Part shown: piece by piece, positions 7,781-16,384 of the stretch | How positions within the stretch are numbered: position 1 is the first letter of the stretch | Layout of the letters: every line of letters begins with the position of its first letter | Origin: Turicibacter sp. | Lineage (GTDB): Bacteria > Bacillota_I > Bacilli_A > MOL361 > Turicibacteraceae | NCBI GenBank assembly: GCA_009780245.1 | Contig: WRAJ01000008.1 | Coordinates: 1-61,991, forward strand | Reading direction: 5' to 3' | Length of the DNA stretch: 61,991 bases | Program-made: the position numbers and the translations under genes | The notes under the pieces: model-generated | What the model was told of the DNA's origin: nothing | Database searches by the model: none | Seen by the model: only the letters and a program-made list of their open reading frames with translations

Positions 7781-7809
7781 TTGTAAATTGTCGCCTTTTC
7801 TGATAAAAT
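7781..7809 (+). promoter_or_regulatory. Probable promoter of the GH105 gene
   Basis: TTGTAA at 7781-7786, 17-base spacer, TAAAAT at 7804-7809, upstream of the hydrolase start at 7859. A near-palindrome overlaps the -35 (GTGACGATT...). The match is moderate. Confidence 0.5.
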
Positions 7810-7858
7810 AGTAGGGCACAAAAGAAAATAACTTGGATATCGTTGGAGGATGAAAAAA

Positions 7859-8998
7859 ATGGATATTTATGATTCATTAAATCGTTTTATTGATAAATTA
7901 ATTACACAGTCGACCCCGGAAGCACCGATTTGGAACGTTGAAAAGCTAGACGGCATGATTGAAATTTCTTGGAACTACATCGACGGTTGCATGACGTCTT
8001 CGTTGATTTCGTTGTACCGCGAGACGAAAGAAGAAAAATATTTGGACTTTTTGAAAAAATGGACCGATCATTATGTGTTTGAGGACGGAAAAATCCGTGG
8101 TTACGACCCAACGCATTACAGCACGGACGATTTATCTCAAAGTCGGATATTATTCGATATGTACGAATTTACAAAAGATGAAAAGTTTTTAAAGGCCATC
8201 AAGCATTCGTTTACACAAATTGAGGGACACTCGAGAACGAACGAAGGCAACTTTTGGCACAAGAAAATCTATCCGTATCAAGTTTGGCTAGACGGGTTGT
8301 ACATGATGCAGCCGTTTTATGTCCGGTACGAGAAGATGTTTAATGACGGCAAAAATTACGATGACACCATTAGCCAGTTTCAGAATGTGCGTCGTATCAT
8401 GTTTGATGAAAATAAAAAGCTCTACTATCATTGCTATGACGAAGCAAGGGATTTATTTTGGGCCGACCCTAAAACAGGACTTTCGCCTCATTTCTGGTTA
8501 CGCGCGATTGGCTGGTACGTTGCGGCATTAGCAGACGTCGCTTATTACATGGACGTGCCGGAGCACAAAGCGTACTTGGGATCATTGCTACAGGAAATTA
8601 TTGAAGGATTGCTGCAATACCAAGACGCCGAAACAAACATGTTTTGGCAAATCGTTGACCTCGGTGGGAAAGAGAAGAACTACCTGGAAACCAGCGGTTC
8701 ATTACTCATTGCTTATGCGATGTTAAAAGCAACGAACGACGGCACATTGCCAGAGACGTATCGCCAAATCGGGCTGGATATTTTCGAGAGCGTGTGTAAA
8801 CATCGTTTGACGGAAGTGGATGGCGACCTTAACTTAGAAGGGATTTGTTTGGTTGCCGGATTAGGACCAGCAGATAACTTGCGACGCGATGGCACTTACG
8901 AGTATTACATGTCAGAGCCGATCGTAAAGAACGATGCAAAAGGTGTTGGACCACTGATTATGGCTTACACAGAAGCATTGAAAGCAAAGCGTCATTAA
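7859..8998 (+). CDS. GH105 unsaturated rhamnogalacturonyl hydrolase
   Basis: 379 residues, without a signal peptide, so cytoplasmic. The (alpha/alpha)6-barrel family GH88/GH105 is recognisable from WLDGLYMMQPF (around residue 145), the LRAIGWYVAALADV block (around 215) and ETSGSLLIAYAM (around 285). Members such as YteR/YesR cleave the unsaturated galacturonyl residue from oligosaccharides released by rhamnogalacturonan lyases. ATG 7859 is preferred because GGAGG ends nine bases before it; the in-frame ATG at 7850 abuts that site. A perfect terminator follows. An SGNH rhamnogalacturonan-acetylesterase-like gene lies ~7 kb downstream, so pectin side-chain use is plausible, but no lyase or transporter is in the window. 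Confidence 0.88.
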   Translation: MDIYDSLNRFIDKLITQSTPEAPIWNVEKLDGMIEISWNYIDGCMTSSLISLYRETKEEKYLDFLKKWTDHYVFEDGKIRGYDPTHYSTDDLSQSRILFDMYEFTKDEKFLKAIKHSFTQIEGHSRTNEGNFWHKKIYPYQVWLDGLYMMQPFYVRYEKMFNDGKNYDDTISQFQNVRRIMFDENKKLYYHCYDEARDLFWADPKTGLSPHFWLRAIGWYVAALADVAYYMDVPEHKAYLGSLLQEIIEGLLQYQDAETNMFWQIVDLGGKEKNYLETSGSLLIAYAMLKATNDGTLPETYRQIGLDIFESVCKHRLTEVDGDLNLEGICLVAGLGPADNLRRDGTYEYYMSEPIVKNDAKGVGPLIMAYTEALKAKRH

Positions 8999-9005
8999 TT
9001 GATTT

Positions 9006-9048
9006 AAAAAGCTAGCTGTTTGAAGGAAAATCAAACAGCTAGCTTTTT
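9006..9048. terminator. Strong terminator after the GH105 gene
   Basis: Perfect 18-bp inverted repeat (9006-9023 with 9031-9048) with a seven-base loop and A/T tracts on both sides. It could work in either direction. Confidence 0.92.
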
Positions 9049-9140
9049 CACTTTTGTTGCAATTTTTATAAAAAAGGTTGCTTTTGTCGATTAGTCGTGG
9101 TACTATGAATCGGAAATAGTATTGCTAGGAGGTAGCCGTA

Positions 9141-9260
9141 ATGGGAAATTTCAATGAGTTAACAATTAATATCATCACAGTTTCTGAGCTACGGCGGCCA
9201 GGATCATTTTTTGTCATGCGCTTTTATGATTTTGGTGATTCTTCAGAGGCGGTGTTGTAG
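9141..9260 (+). CDS. 39-codon micro-gene, unknown function
   Basis: An ideal AGGAGG (9127-9132) stands eight bases before ATG 9141, and the frame ends at TAG 9258-9260. A promoter-like pair (TTGCTT, 17 bases, TACTAT) lies upstream around 9080-9110. The peptide begins MGNFNELTIN, has a central ELRRPGSFFVMRFYDF and is not hydrophobic enough to span a membrane. No family was recognised. The ribosome-binding site makes translation likely. The rest of the 9049-9442 stretch shows no other gene. Confidence 0.45.
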   Translation: MGNFNELTINIITVSELRRPGSFFVMRFYDFGDSSEAVL

Positions 9261-9442
9261 CTGCTTTTGGCAAATCCAATCCATAGAAGTGTAGCTGTCG
9301 TTTAAGGCAATGCACGCTTCGCATCTATAATCATGCTTAATAGCTTGTTTATAACGCTTTGCTTAAGACGACTGTTTGTTCCCTAATGTGATTAGGTTGC
9401 ATGCAGTTTTTTTGTTACTAAAAATAAAAAGAGGTGTAAAAT

Positions 9443-12130
9443 ATGAATAAAAATCTTACCAAAAAAATCTTCTTGACCGCATTAGCACTGTTGCTTGTTT
9501 TGGGCAGTGTTCCCACAACTGTGTTTGCTAACGATTATGAGGAGGAAGCTTTATTAAGCGAGGAACTAGCTGAAGAGGTTGCTGAGCTAGAAGAAATAAG
9601 CGCCATCTTTGAGTTGTTTACTTGGCGACGTCCGTTGTTTAACAGCAACAACAACTGGACCGATTTCATCCCGAATCGTATGCCAGCAACCGGGCCACGC
9701 ACGGAGCTGGAACGAGACATGGACGTGCTAGTCAATCAGTTTGGACAGCGATTATTTGCTTCGCCAAATGAGCACGCAGCATCCGCTTACATCGCAGATC
9801 GCTTCCGTGAAGCTGGGTCTAGTTGGGAGGTTGAGCACCACGTTTGGGATCGAAGTGCGCACCCGGAAAGTTGGCCAGCAGGGACTAGAGGACAGCCGTT
9901 TTCAGGACGCCTTGCTTTCGGTGGTGACTTGCCTGATATTTACGGGGCACCGTTTCCGAATAATGAGGCATGGGGAAGTACCATTGAAGGTGCTATTTTA
10001 GTTGATCTGGGATTGTATCCAAATTTAGCATTACCACCGCACGTAGAGGCGTTATTAGCGAGTCTTCCAGAAGGTGCGTCACTCTCTATTATTGGCGCGA
10101 TTCGTTACACGGCTTACCCACATAATGATACGCCTGGTGGGGCACATGCGCCTTATCGTCATCAATTTGATGTCGCAAATTTAGGGCCTGTGATTGAGGG
10201 GTTAGAGGTGGCTCATCAGGTTAACATAGAAGGAATTTTACTTGCTGCAGCTGGTCGTCAGAATCCAGAAGAGCGACAGTTGGTAGATTATAACGTGGAG
10301 TCGCTTACGCCAGGTATGGGGAGTCAAAATCACGGGATGGTCGCGCCTCAATTGCCAGATGCTGCTGCGAATACGCCGCGCCCGATGATTGCGATGCCGC
10401 TTCATTTTTTAGAGCAGGCGATTGAGCGAGCAGATCAGTTCCAATACGCTGAGCGTTACCACCGTACACACGACAACACGGTGATTGCAACAAGACCAGC
10501 ACCGAATGGCAACCCAGATATCATCATCGTTGTAACGGCACACCTTGATAGTGTCTTAGCTTCGCAAGGGGCTGCTGATAATGCAACGGGCACAGCAGCC
10601 TTGTTAGAAATTGCGCGTGAATTTGCTAATAGAGATCTAGGTAATATTGAACTTCGTTTAGCCGCGGTTGGTGCGCACGAAGGGGGAGGGATGACAGGTT
10701 CACGTTGGATCATTGAGCATTTGACGCCAGAAGAGCGTGCGATTACGATTAACTTGAACATGGATATCATTGCATCGGTTGGGCCGAGCTTAATCGATGG
10801 CCGACCAATCAATGCGATTTCGATGGACATCAATCAGAATCTTGGTGCAGGGATGCCATTTGGATTTAACTTACCAGCTCATCTGGTTGTCAGTGGTGCA
10901 AGAGACGTTTGGACGCCTGGTGATCAAGGCATTGATAACGTCAGAATTTTTAACTTCGGTGGGTCTGAGCACGTCAGGTTTACTGAAAATGGGATTGATG
11001 CGGCTAGCATGATTATGATTGATGATGCCGATAATGATTTAGAATTGCAGTACCACAATGCCCGTGATAACATGGCAGAGAACTACTGTGCAGATCGTTT
11101 ACGCTTAAGCGTTGATTTAATGTTAAATGCCCTTGATATCGCGGTCAATCAAGAAATAACGAAACGCGCGACGTTCCATGTGGACAGTGAGAATGACACG
11201 TTGATCTTAGCTAATGCGACGCAGCTGTTCCAAACGTTTGACTTGGTAGAAGGGGAATTGCTCATTGATGAAACGGTGGTACCATTTATCTTTGAATACC
11301 CGGCGACCACGTTTGATTTTTCAGCTTATCGCGAGGCGAGTGATGCTGAGTATGTTGTGAGAGACGTTATTTCTTCAGGAGTTGGGATTGCGGATCACGA
11401 TAATGCTGAAAGAAATAGCCAATTGAATCTTTTCACTTCACGTACAGTGGCTGAGATTACACCGATGCCGATCGTAACAGGGGTGACGGTTACGCCGGAT
11501 GCGGTCGTGGCATCACCAGGAGATGACGTTCAGTTTAGTGCCGTTGTAGAAGGGGAATACGATCCTTCGCAAGCGGTGACGTGGGTCGTTGAAGTGGGGG
11601 CGGATGATGTGTTGGCTGAAGGAACAAGTATTTCGGCTGATGGTTTATTAACCGTAGCTGAGGGTCAAGTGGATGCCCTGATGGTGAGAGCTATTTCGGT
11701 TGTGGATGCTGAGTTTTATGGGACGGCAACGGTGGAAATCGAGCTTGCGGTGCTCGTCCATGAAGTCAATTTCAACTTGCACGGTGGGCAATGGGTCTTC
11801 GATGAGGATGAGGAAATCGACATGAATCAGCTCGTTTTACATGGCGAACTTGCCACTGAACCAGCCGTTGATCCGGAGAAGGATGGTTATACCTTCATTG
11901 GCTGGTTCACCACAGAAGAAGGCGATACGTCGTTTGATTTTGAAACGGTGATCGTGGCAGATACGATCGTTCATGCACAGTGGGAGTCGGTTGCTGATAA
12001 CGGCGCTGGCACTGGGAATCGCCCGAACTTACCTGACACAGGTGCGGTTGTTGGATCGCTGCTTCTTGGCGGGATTGCTTTAACAGCGGCAGGATTAGGG
12101 GTGGCTTCAAAGAAAAAGAAAAGTGAATAA
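9443..12130 (+). CDS. Cell-wall-anchored M28-family metallopeptidase (LPXTG protein)
   Basis: 895 residues. Signal peptide 1-29 (cleavage after VFA). The M28 zinc aminopeptidase domain (about 100-560) shows the metal-ligand pattern: HLD near residue 367, D in AADNATGT, acidic residues in GAHEGGG, D in NLNMDII, and a late HNARDNM. An insert between residues ~130 and 300 may be a protease-associated-like region. Next come an Ig-like domain (about 675-770, starting VTGVTVTPD) and a Listeria-Bacteroides-type beta-grasp repeat (about 770-850, GYTFIGWFT). The sorting signal is LPDTG (863-867), hydrophobic segment, KKKKSE tail. A ribosome-binding site GAGGTG precedes ATG 9443. It probably trims extracellular peptides at the cell surface. 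The sortase at 23008 is pilus-type, so a housekeeping sortase elsewhere probably anchors it. Confidence 0.88.
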   Translation: MNKNLTKKIFLTALALLLVLGSVPTTVFANDYEEEALLSEELAEEVAELEEISAIFELFTWRRPLFNSNNNWTDFIPNRMPATGPRTELERDMDVLVNQFGQRLFASPNEHAASAYIADRFREAGSSWEVEHHVWDRSAHPESWPAGTRGQPFSGRLAFGGDLPDIYGAPFPNNEAWGSTIEGAILVDLGLYPNLALPPHVEALLASLPEGASLSIIGAIRYTAYPHNDTPGGAHAPYRHQFDVANLGPVIEGLEVAHQVNIEGILLAAAGRQNPEERQLVDYNVESLTPGMGSQNHGMVAPQLPDAAANTPRPMIAMPLHFLEQAIERADQFQYAERYHRTHDNTVIATRPAPNGNPDIIIVVTAHLDSVLASQGAADNATGTAALLEIAREFANRDLGNIELRLAAVGAHEGGGMTGSRWIIEHLTPEERAITINLNMDIIASVGPSLIDGRPINAISMDINQNLGAGMPFGFNLPAHLVVSGARDVWTPGDQGIDNVRIFNFGGSEHVRFTENGIDAASMIMIDDADNDLELQYHNARDNMAENYCADRLRLSVDLMLNALDIAVNQEITKRATFHVDSENDTLILANATQLFQTFDLVEGELLIDETVVPFIFEYPATTFDFSAYREASDAEYVVRDVISSGVGIADHDNAERNSQLNLFTSRTVAEITPMPIVTGVTVTPDAVVASPGDDVQFSAVVEGEYDPSQAVTWVVEVGADDVLAEGTSISADGLLTVAEGQVDALMVRAISVVDAEFYGTATVEIELAVLVHEVNFNLHGGQWVFDEDEEIDMNQLVLHGELATEPAVDPEKDGYTFIGWFTTEEGDTSFDFETVIVADTIVHAQWESVADNGAGTGNRPNLPDTGAVVGSLLLGGIALTAAGLGVASKKKKSE

Positions 12131-12139
12131 AAGGAAATA

Positions 12140-12171
12140 ACGGACAGGCTTTGAGTAGCTTGTCCGTTTTT
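12140..12171 (+). terminator. Terminator after the M28 peptidase gene
   Basis: ACGGACAGGCT (12140-12150) pairs with AGCTTGTCCGT (12157-12167) through one G-T, with a T run. A near-identical hairpin recurs at 12489-12518. Confidence 0.85.
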
Positions 12172-12300
12172 AATAGGGTGTAGGAGAAGAGAAATGCTAG
12201 CAAAAGAAGACGAACCCAGGTTAAGCAAGGGGAAAACGGGTTGTAGCAGATGATAACGCGTGATATCATTAGTATTATGAAAAGATAGGTGGTGAATATT

Positions 12301-12429
12301 ATGGGTGTTTGTCCTCCTCCTGGCTGCATATGGACAAGTGGACCTGGGAGTGCTGTTTTGTGCATGCCTGTTACTCCTTTCTACATGCTTCGGGTTCTAC
12401 TGAGGAGACGGTTGTTTGGCGTGTGTTAG
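12301..12429 (+). CDS. 42-codon Cys/Pro-rich micro-gene, unknown function
   Basis: AGGTGGTG (12287-12294) lies six bases before ATG 12301; the frame stops at TAG 12427-12429. The peptide starts MGVCPPPGC, has four cysteines (residues 4, 9, 22 and 42), a central aromatic/Pro-rich stretch and a basic end (LRRRLFGVC). It could be a small disulfide-bonded or metal-binding peptide or a toxin/antimicrobial precursor; none of these can be shown. It lies between two near-copies of the same terminator, which suggests it was inserted or that the terminator was duplicated with it. No transport or modification gene is adjacent. Confidence 0.45.
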   Translation: MGVCPPPGCIWTSGPGSAVLCMPVTPFYMLRVLLRRRLFGVC

Positions 12430-12488
12430 ACAGTAGGTAATGCTCTCTACTAGGTGACCAACAATCTTATCTTTACAGCATAGATAAT

Positions 12489-12518
12489 GGACAGGCTTTG
12501 AAATAGCTTGTCCGTTTT
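12489..12518 (+). terminator. Second copy of the M28-gene terminator
   Basis: GGACAGGCT (12489-12497) pairs with AGCTTGTCC (12505-12513), then Ts. Stem and loop are almost identical to 12140-12171, so this is a duplicated terminator flanking the micro-gene. Confidence 0.8.
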
Positions 12519-12554
12519 TCTTTGAACAAAGGTGTGGCTAGGGTTAGCTCAAAA

Positions 12555-12720
12555 AGCCAATGTAAAGCTAAAATCGTCAACCCAGTGACTTTTCTTGCTC
12601 AAATCGGAAGTCAAAAAGTCACAGAAAAGCTAAAATCGCCAATCCAGTGACTTTTCTTGCTCAAATTGGAGATCAAAAAGTCACAGAAAAGCTAAAATCG
12701 CTAATCCAGTGACTTTTCTC
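12555..12720. repeat. Intergenic tandem repeat, period 62 bp, ~2.7 copies
   Basis: The anchor CCAGTGACTTTTCT starts at 12582, 12644 and 12706, exactly 62 bp apart. Each unit pairs AAAAGTCAC with GTGACTTTT, so every unit can form a hairpin. It fills the gap between the micro-gene and the 3' end of uvrA and may end transcription from either side. Confidence 0.85.
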
Positions 12721-12726
12721 ACGCCA

Positions 12727-15564
12727 TTACCCCTGTCGCTCGCGATCACGTTCCAGTACCTTCTTCAAATACTGGGCCGTATGACTCTCACTAACTTCCG
12801 CCACTTCCTCAGGCGTTCCCTGCGCGATGATCATCCCGCCGCCGTTTCCACCTTCTGGCCCAAGGTCAACCACGTGATCTGCCATCTTAATGACATCCAG
12901 GTTATGCTCAATAATAATAATCGTCGCCCCAACTTCCACCATGCTCTGGATAACTTTAATAAATCGCTTCACGTCATCAACGTGCAAGCCGGTCGTCGGC
13001 TCGTCTAAAATATAAATTGTCTTATCCGGTTTAAACTTCACTTTGCTATCCAGCTCAGCCGCCAATTTCACCCGCTGTGCCTCACCACCAGATAACGTCG
13101 AAGACGATTGACCGAGCTGAATATAATCCAACCCGACATCCACGATCGTCTGCAGTTTACGCGAAATTTTCGGATGATTCGCAAAAAATGCCAACGCCTC
13201 AGCAGCGGTCATCTTCAACACGTCCGCAATGCTTTTATCGCGGTACTTCACTTCCAACGTCTCACGGTTAAAACGCGTTCCTTCACATTCCTCGCACTCC
13301 ACATAAACGTCCGGCAAGAAATGCATCTCAATCTTAATCACACCGTCACCGCTACAAGCCCCGCAGCGCCCGCCTTTCACATTAAACGAGAAACGCCCTT
13401 TCGCATAACCGCGCAGCTTTGCCTCGTTCGTCGAAGCAAACAAATCGCGAATATCATCAAAGACACCCGTATAAGTCGCCGGATTCGAACGCGGCGTCCG
13501 CCCAATCGGAGACTGATCGATGTCAACAATACGCTCCACGTGCTCAAGCCCACGAACTGCCTTATGCGCCCCCGGTTTCGCCTTCGCCTTATACAATTTC
13601 GAGGCAATCGCTGCATACAAGACCTGATTAATCAACGTCGATTTCCCCGAACCGGAAACCCCGCTCACCACATTCAACACACCCATCGGCAGCTTTAGAT
13701 CAACGTTTTTTAAATTATTTTCGGTTGCCCCGATCACTTCAACAAAGTTACCGTTACCAACCTTGCGCTCGTCCGGCAAGAAAATCTGTTCCTTCCCTGC
13801 CAAGTAGCGTCCCGTAATCGAGTTATCGTCGTTCATCACCTCAACCGGCGTTCCCTGAGAAACAATTTCGCCACCCTGTACACCCGCCCGAGGCCCAATG
13901 TCAATCAGATGATCGCAAGCGAGCATCGTATCTTCGTCGTGCTCAACAACAATCAACGTATTCCCCAGATCACGCATCGACTTCAACGTCTCAATCAAGC
14001 GGTTATTATCGCGCTGATGCAAGCCAATCGACGGCTCATCCAACACGTACAACACCCCCGATAAACGCGAGCCAATCTGCGTCGCCAAACGAATCCGTTG
14101 CGATTCACCACCCGACAACGTCCCCGCCGAACGATCGAGCGTCAAATATTCCAACCCAACGTTAATCAAAAACGACAAGCGCTCCTTGATCTCCTTGGAA
14201 ACCAAATGCGCAATCTGCTTTTCCTTCTCCGTCAACGACATGTTCTCCGTCGCTGAGTAAGCTTCCTTAATTGACATGTCGGTAAAATCAGCAATGTTCA
14301 TGCTGTTAATCTTCACTGAACGAGCCTCTACAGAAAGCCGCGTCCCCTTACACTCACGACAAGTCCGCTCCGACATCATACTCTCAATCCAATCCCGGAT
14401 ATAAGACGACGTCGTTTCCAAATGGCGGCGCTCTAAATTCCCGATAACCCCCTCGTAATAAGACACCTTCTCATGCACTTGCCCCGAATCCGAAACGAGC
14501 TTAAAGAAAATCTCATCGTCGCTCCCGTACAAAACCGTGTCCTGTTCTTTTTTCGTCAAATCGTCAAACGGCTTCTCCAAACTAATCCCATAATGCGCAC
14601 ACGTCGTATCCAGCATTTTCCGTTGATAAGCGTGCGGATTGTCCCACCCTTTAATCGCGCCTTCGCTGATCGACTTTGAACGGTCCTTAATCACAATGTC
14701 AATGTCGATTTCTTTTTCAACCCCAAGCCCACTACAGCAGGAACAAGCCCCGAATGGCGTGTTGAAAGAAAACATGCGCGGTTGTAACTTGCCGACTGAA
14801 AAATCACAGTGCGGGCAGGCAAAGTGCTCACTAAAAACAAGCTCTTCCTCATCAACAATGACGATGACTTTCCCTTCGCCAAGCTTCAAAGACGTCTCAA
14901 TCGAATCCGACAAACGCGTCCGAATCCCTTCTTTCAACGCAACCCGGTCAATCACGACCTCAATCGAATGCTTTTTATTTTTCTCAAGCGTTGGCACTTC
15001 TTCCAAATCGTAGTTCTCACCGTTCACGCGCACGCGGACATACCCGTCGTTGCGTAATTTCTCGAAGACCTTCACATGCGTCCCCTTAGCCCCACTCACC
15101 ACCGGGGCTAAAATCTGCATCCTTGTACGCTCTGGGTAATCCAACAAACGATTGACCATCTGTGTCGCAGAGGTTGCCGTGATTTCAATGCCGTGCGTCG
15201 GACAAATTGGTCGTCCCACACGCGCAAATAACAAACGCAAATAATCGTAAATCTCCGTCACCGTGCCCACCGTTGAGCGCGGATTCCGGTTTGTCGTCTT
15301 CTGGTCAATCGAAATCGCCGGCGACAACCCCTCAATCGAATCCACGTCCGGCTTTTCCATGTTCCCCAAAAACTGCCGCGCATACGCCGATAAACTCTCC
15401 ACATAACGGCGCTGACCTTCCTTATAAATCGTCTCAAACGCCAACGACGACTTCCCTGACCCCGACAAGCCCGTCATCACAACAAACTGATTACGCGGAA
15501 TCGTCACATCAATGTTCTTCAAATTCTGCTCTCGTGCACCTTTAACCACAATTTCATTCTTCAT
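12727..15564 (-). CDS. uvrA: UvrA, excinuclease ABC subunit A
   Basis: 945 residues, the family's usual length. It is the DNA-damage recognition ATPase of nucleotide excision repair. There are two ABC modules: Walker A GLSGSGKSSL near the N-terminus and GVSGSGKSTL in the second half, with signatures LSGGESQRI and LSGGEAQRV. Zinc-binding CPHC...CSCC and CGAC...CEEC pairs are present. I chose ATG 15564 (MKNEIVVKGAREQNL), where UvrA proteins normally begin, with AGGT upstream; longer in-frame starts add a non-family extension. uvrB is not next to it, unlike in many Bacillota. The flanking intergenic DNA carries tandem hairpin repeats instead of a classic single terminator. Confidence 0.98.
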   Translation of the reverse strand: MKNEIVVKGAREQNLKNIDVTIPRNQFVVMTGLSGSGKSSLAFETIYKEGQRRYVESLSAYARQFLGNMEKPDVDSIEGLSPAISIDQKTTNRNPRSTVGTVTEIYDYLRLLFARVGRPICPTHGIEITATSATQMVNRLLDYPERTRMQILAPVVSGAKGTHVKVFEKLRNDGYVRVRVNGENYDLEEVPTLEKNKKHSIEVVIDRVALKEGIRTRLSDSIETSLKLGEGKVIVIVDEEELVFSEHFACPHCDFSVGKLQPRMFSFNTPFGACSCCSGLGVEKEIDIDIVIKDRSKSISEGAIKGWDNPHAYQRKMLDTTCAHYGISLEKPFDDLTKKEQDTVLYGSDDEIFFKLVSDSGQVHEKVSYYEGVIGNLERRHLETTSSYIRDWIESMMSERTCRECKGTRLSVEARSVKINSMNIADFTDMSIKEAYSATENMSLTEKEKQIAHLVSKEIKERLSFLINVGLEYLTLDRSAGTLSGGESQRIRLATQIGSRLSGVLYVLDEPSIGLHQRDNNRLIETLKSMRDLGNTLIVVEHDEDTMLACDHLIDIGPRAGVQGGEIVSQGTPVEVMNDDNSITGRYLAGKEQIFLPDERKVGNGNFVEVIGATENNLKNVDLKLPMGVLNVVSGVSGSGKSTLINQVLYAAIASKLYKAKAKPGAHKAVRGLEHVERIVDIDQSPIGRTPRSNPATYTGVFDDIRDLFASTNEAKLRGYAKGRFSFNVKGGRCGACSGDGVIKIEMHFLPDVYVECEECEGTRFNRETLEVKYRDKSIADVLKMTAAEALAFFANHPKISRKLQTIVDVGLDYIQLGQSSSTLSGGEAQRVKLAAELDSKVKFKPDKTIYILDEPTTGLHVDDVKRFIKVIQSMVEVGATIIIIEHNLDVIKMADHVVDLGPEGGNGGGMIIAQGTPEEVAEVSESHTAQYLKKVLERDRERQG

Positions 15565-15745
15565 CTTGCTACCTACTTTTCCTTTCGTATCCATTAGTAT
15601 GAACCTAACTAAACCATTATACCACACATAATATGACATAGTACGTCCAGTTTAAAGTTTTTGTAAAATTTTGGCCCTTAACGATTGATTATTTCTAATA
15701 AAAAATGATAAAATTGCGGCAACACGTTGAAAGTAGGCGATCACT

Positions 15746-16384
15746 ATGAATCACAAATTTTTTCTCATCGGGGACTCCACGATGGACAGGGAAACGTCCG
15801 GTTGGGGAGGGCAGTTTCACCAATTCACCACGGGGCAAGTCGTGAATAGCGGCAAGAGCGGTCGGAGTACAAAAAGCTATATAAGCGAAGGCCATTGGCA
15901 GAAAGTAGCAGCCGTTCTAGCAGCCGGCGACTACTTGTTTATTCAGTTCGGACACAACGACCAAAAATTAGAAGACCTAACCCGCGGCACTTATCCGTTT
16001 GATGATTACCAAAAAAATCTCAGAACGTTCGTTGAAACAGCACGCAAAAAAGGCGCAAAACCCGTGCTATTAACACCGGTTCAGCGCCGAACGTTTAATG
16101 ATCAGGGGAAGATTGAAAACTCACTAGGCGACTACCCAAAAGCGATGAAAGAACTGGCTGCTACTTTAGACGTGCCTTTGCTGGATATAGGGGCAAGGAC
16201 AAAAAAACTATACGAACGCCTAGGCCAAGAAGCATCCAAATCGTTGTTCTCGTGGTACGACACAGCCGATCAAACCGGAGCGCCGGATAACACCCATTTC
16301 AACGAAAAAGGTGCCACTGAGGTTTCTCAGCTAGTTGCTGAGGCATTTGCTTTACTGCACGCCGCAAAATCAATAGACAAATAA
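15746..16384 (+). CDS. SGNH-fold rhamnogalacturonan acetylesterase-like hydrolase
   Basis: 212 residues, no signal peptide. SGNH blocks appear in order: GDSTM with the nucleophile Ser (residue ~10), Gly in NSGKSGRSTKSY, Asn in QFGHNDQK (about 70), and the Asp/His pair in DNTHFNEKGA (about 182). These, and the short length, fit the rhamnogalacturonan acetylesterase branch (RhgT/YesY-like), which removes acetyl groups from pectin rhamnogalacturonan oligomers. With the GH105 enzyme at 7859 it suggests intracellular processing of imported pectic oligosaccharides. The ribosome-binding site is weak (AGTAGGCGAT). The last 86 bases overlap, tail to tail, with the MATE exporter gene on the other strand. 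Confidence 0.85.
   Translation: MNHKFFLIGDSTMDRETSGWGGQFHQFTTGQVVNSGKSGRSTKSYISEGHWQKVAAVLAAGDYLFIQFGHNDQKLEDLTRGTYPFDDYQKNLRTFVETARKKGAKPVLLTPVQRRTFNDQGKIENSLGDYPKAMKELAATLDVPLLDIGARTKKLYERLGQEASKSLFSWYDTADQTGAPDNTHFNEKGATEVSQLVAEAFALLHAAKSIDK

Noticed and set aside
7730..7801. 23-codon ORF upstream of the GH105 gene considered as a second autoinducer precursor
   Set aside because: There is no ribosome-binding site and no acidic Pro-containing tail; it overlaps the promoter.
13108..13698. Plus-strand open frame of 196 codons
   Set aside because: It lies wholly antisense to uvrA, has a composition dictated by that gene and shows no family features.
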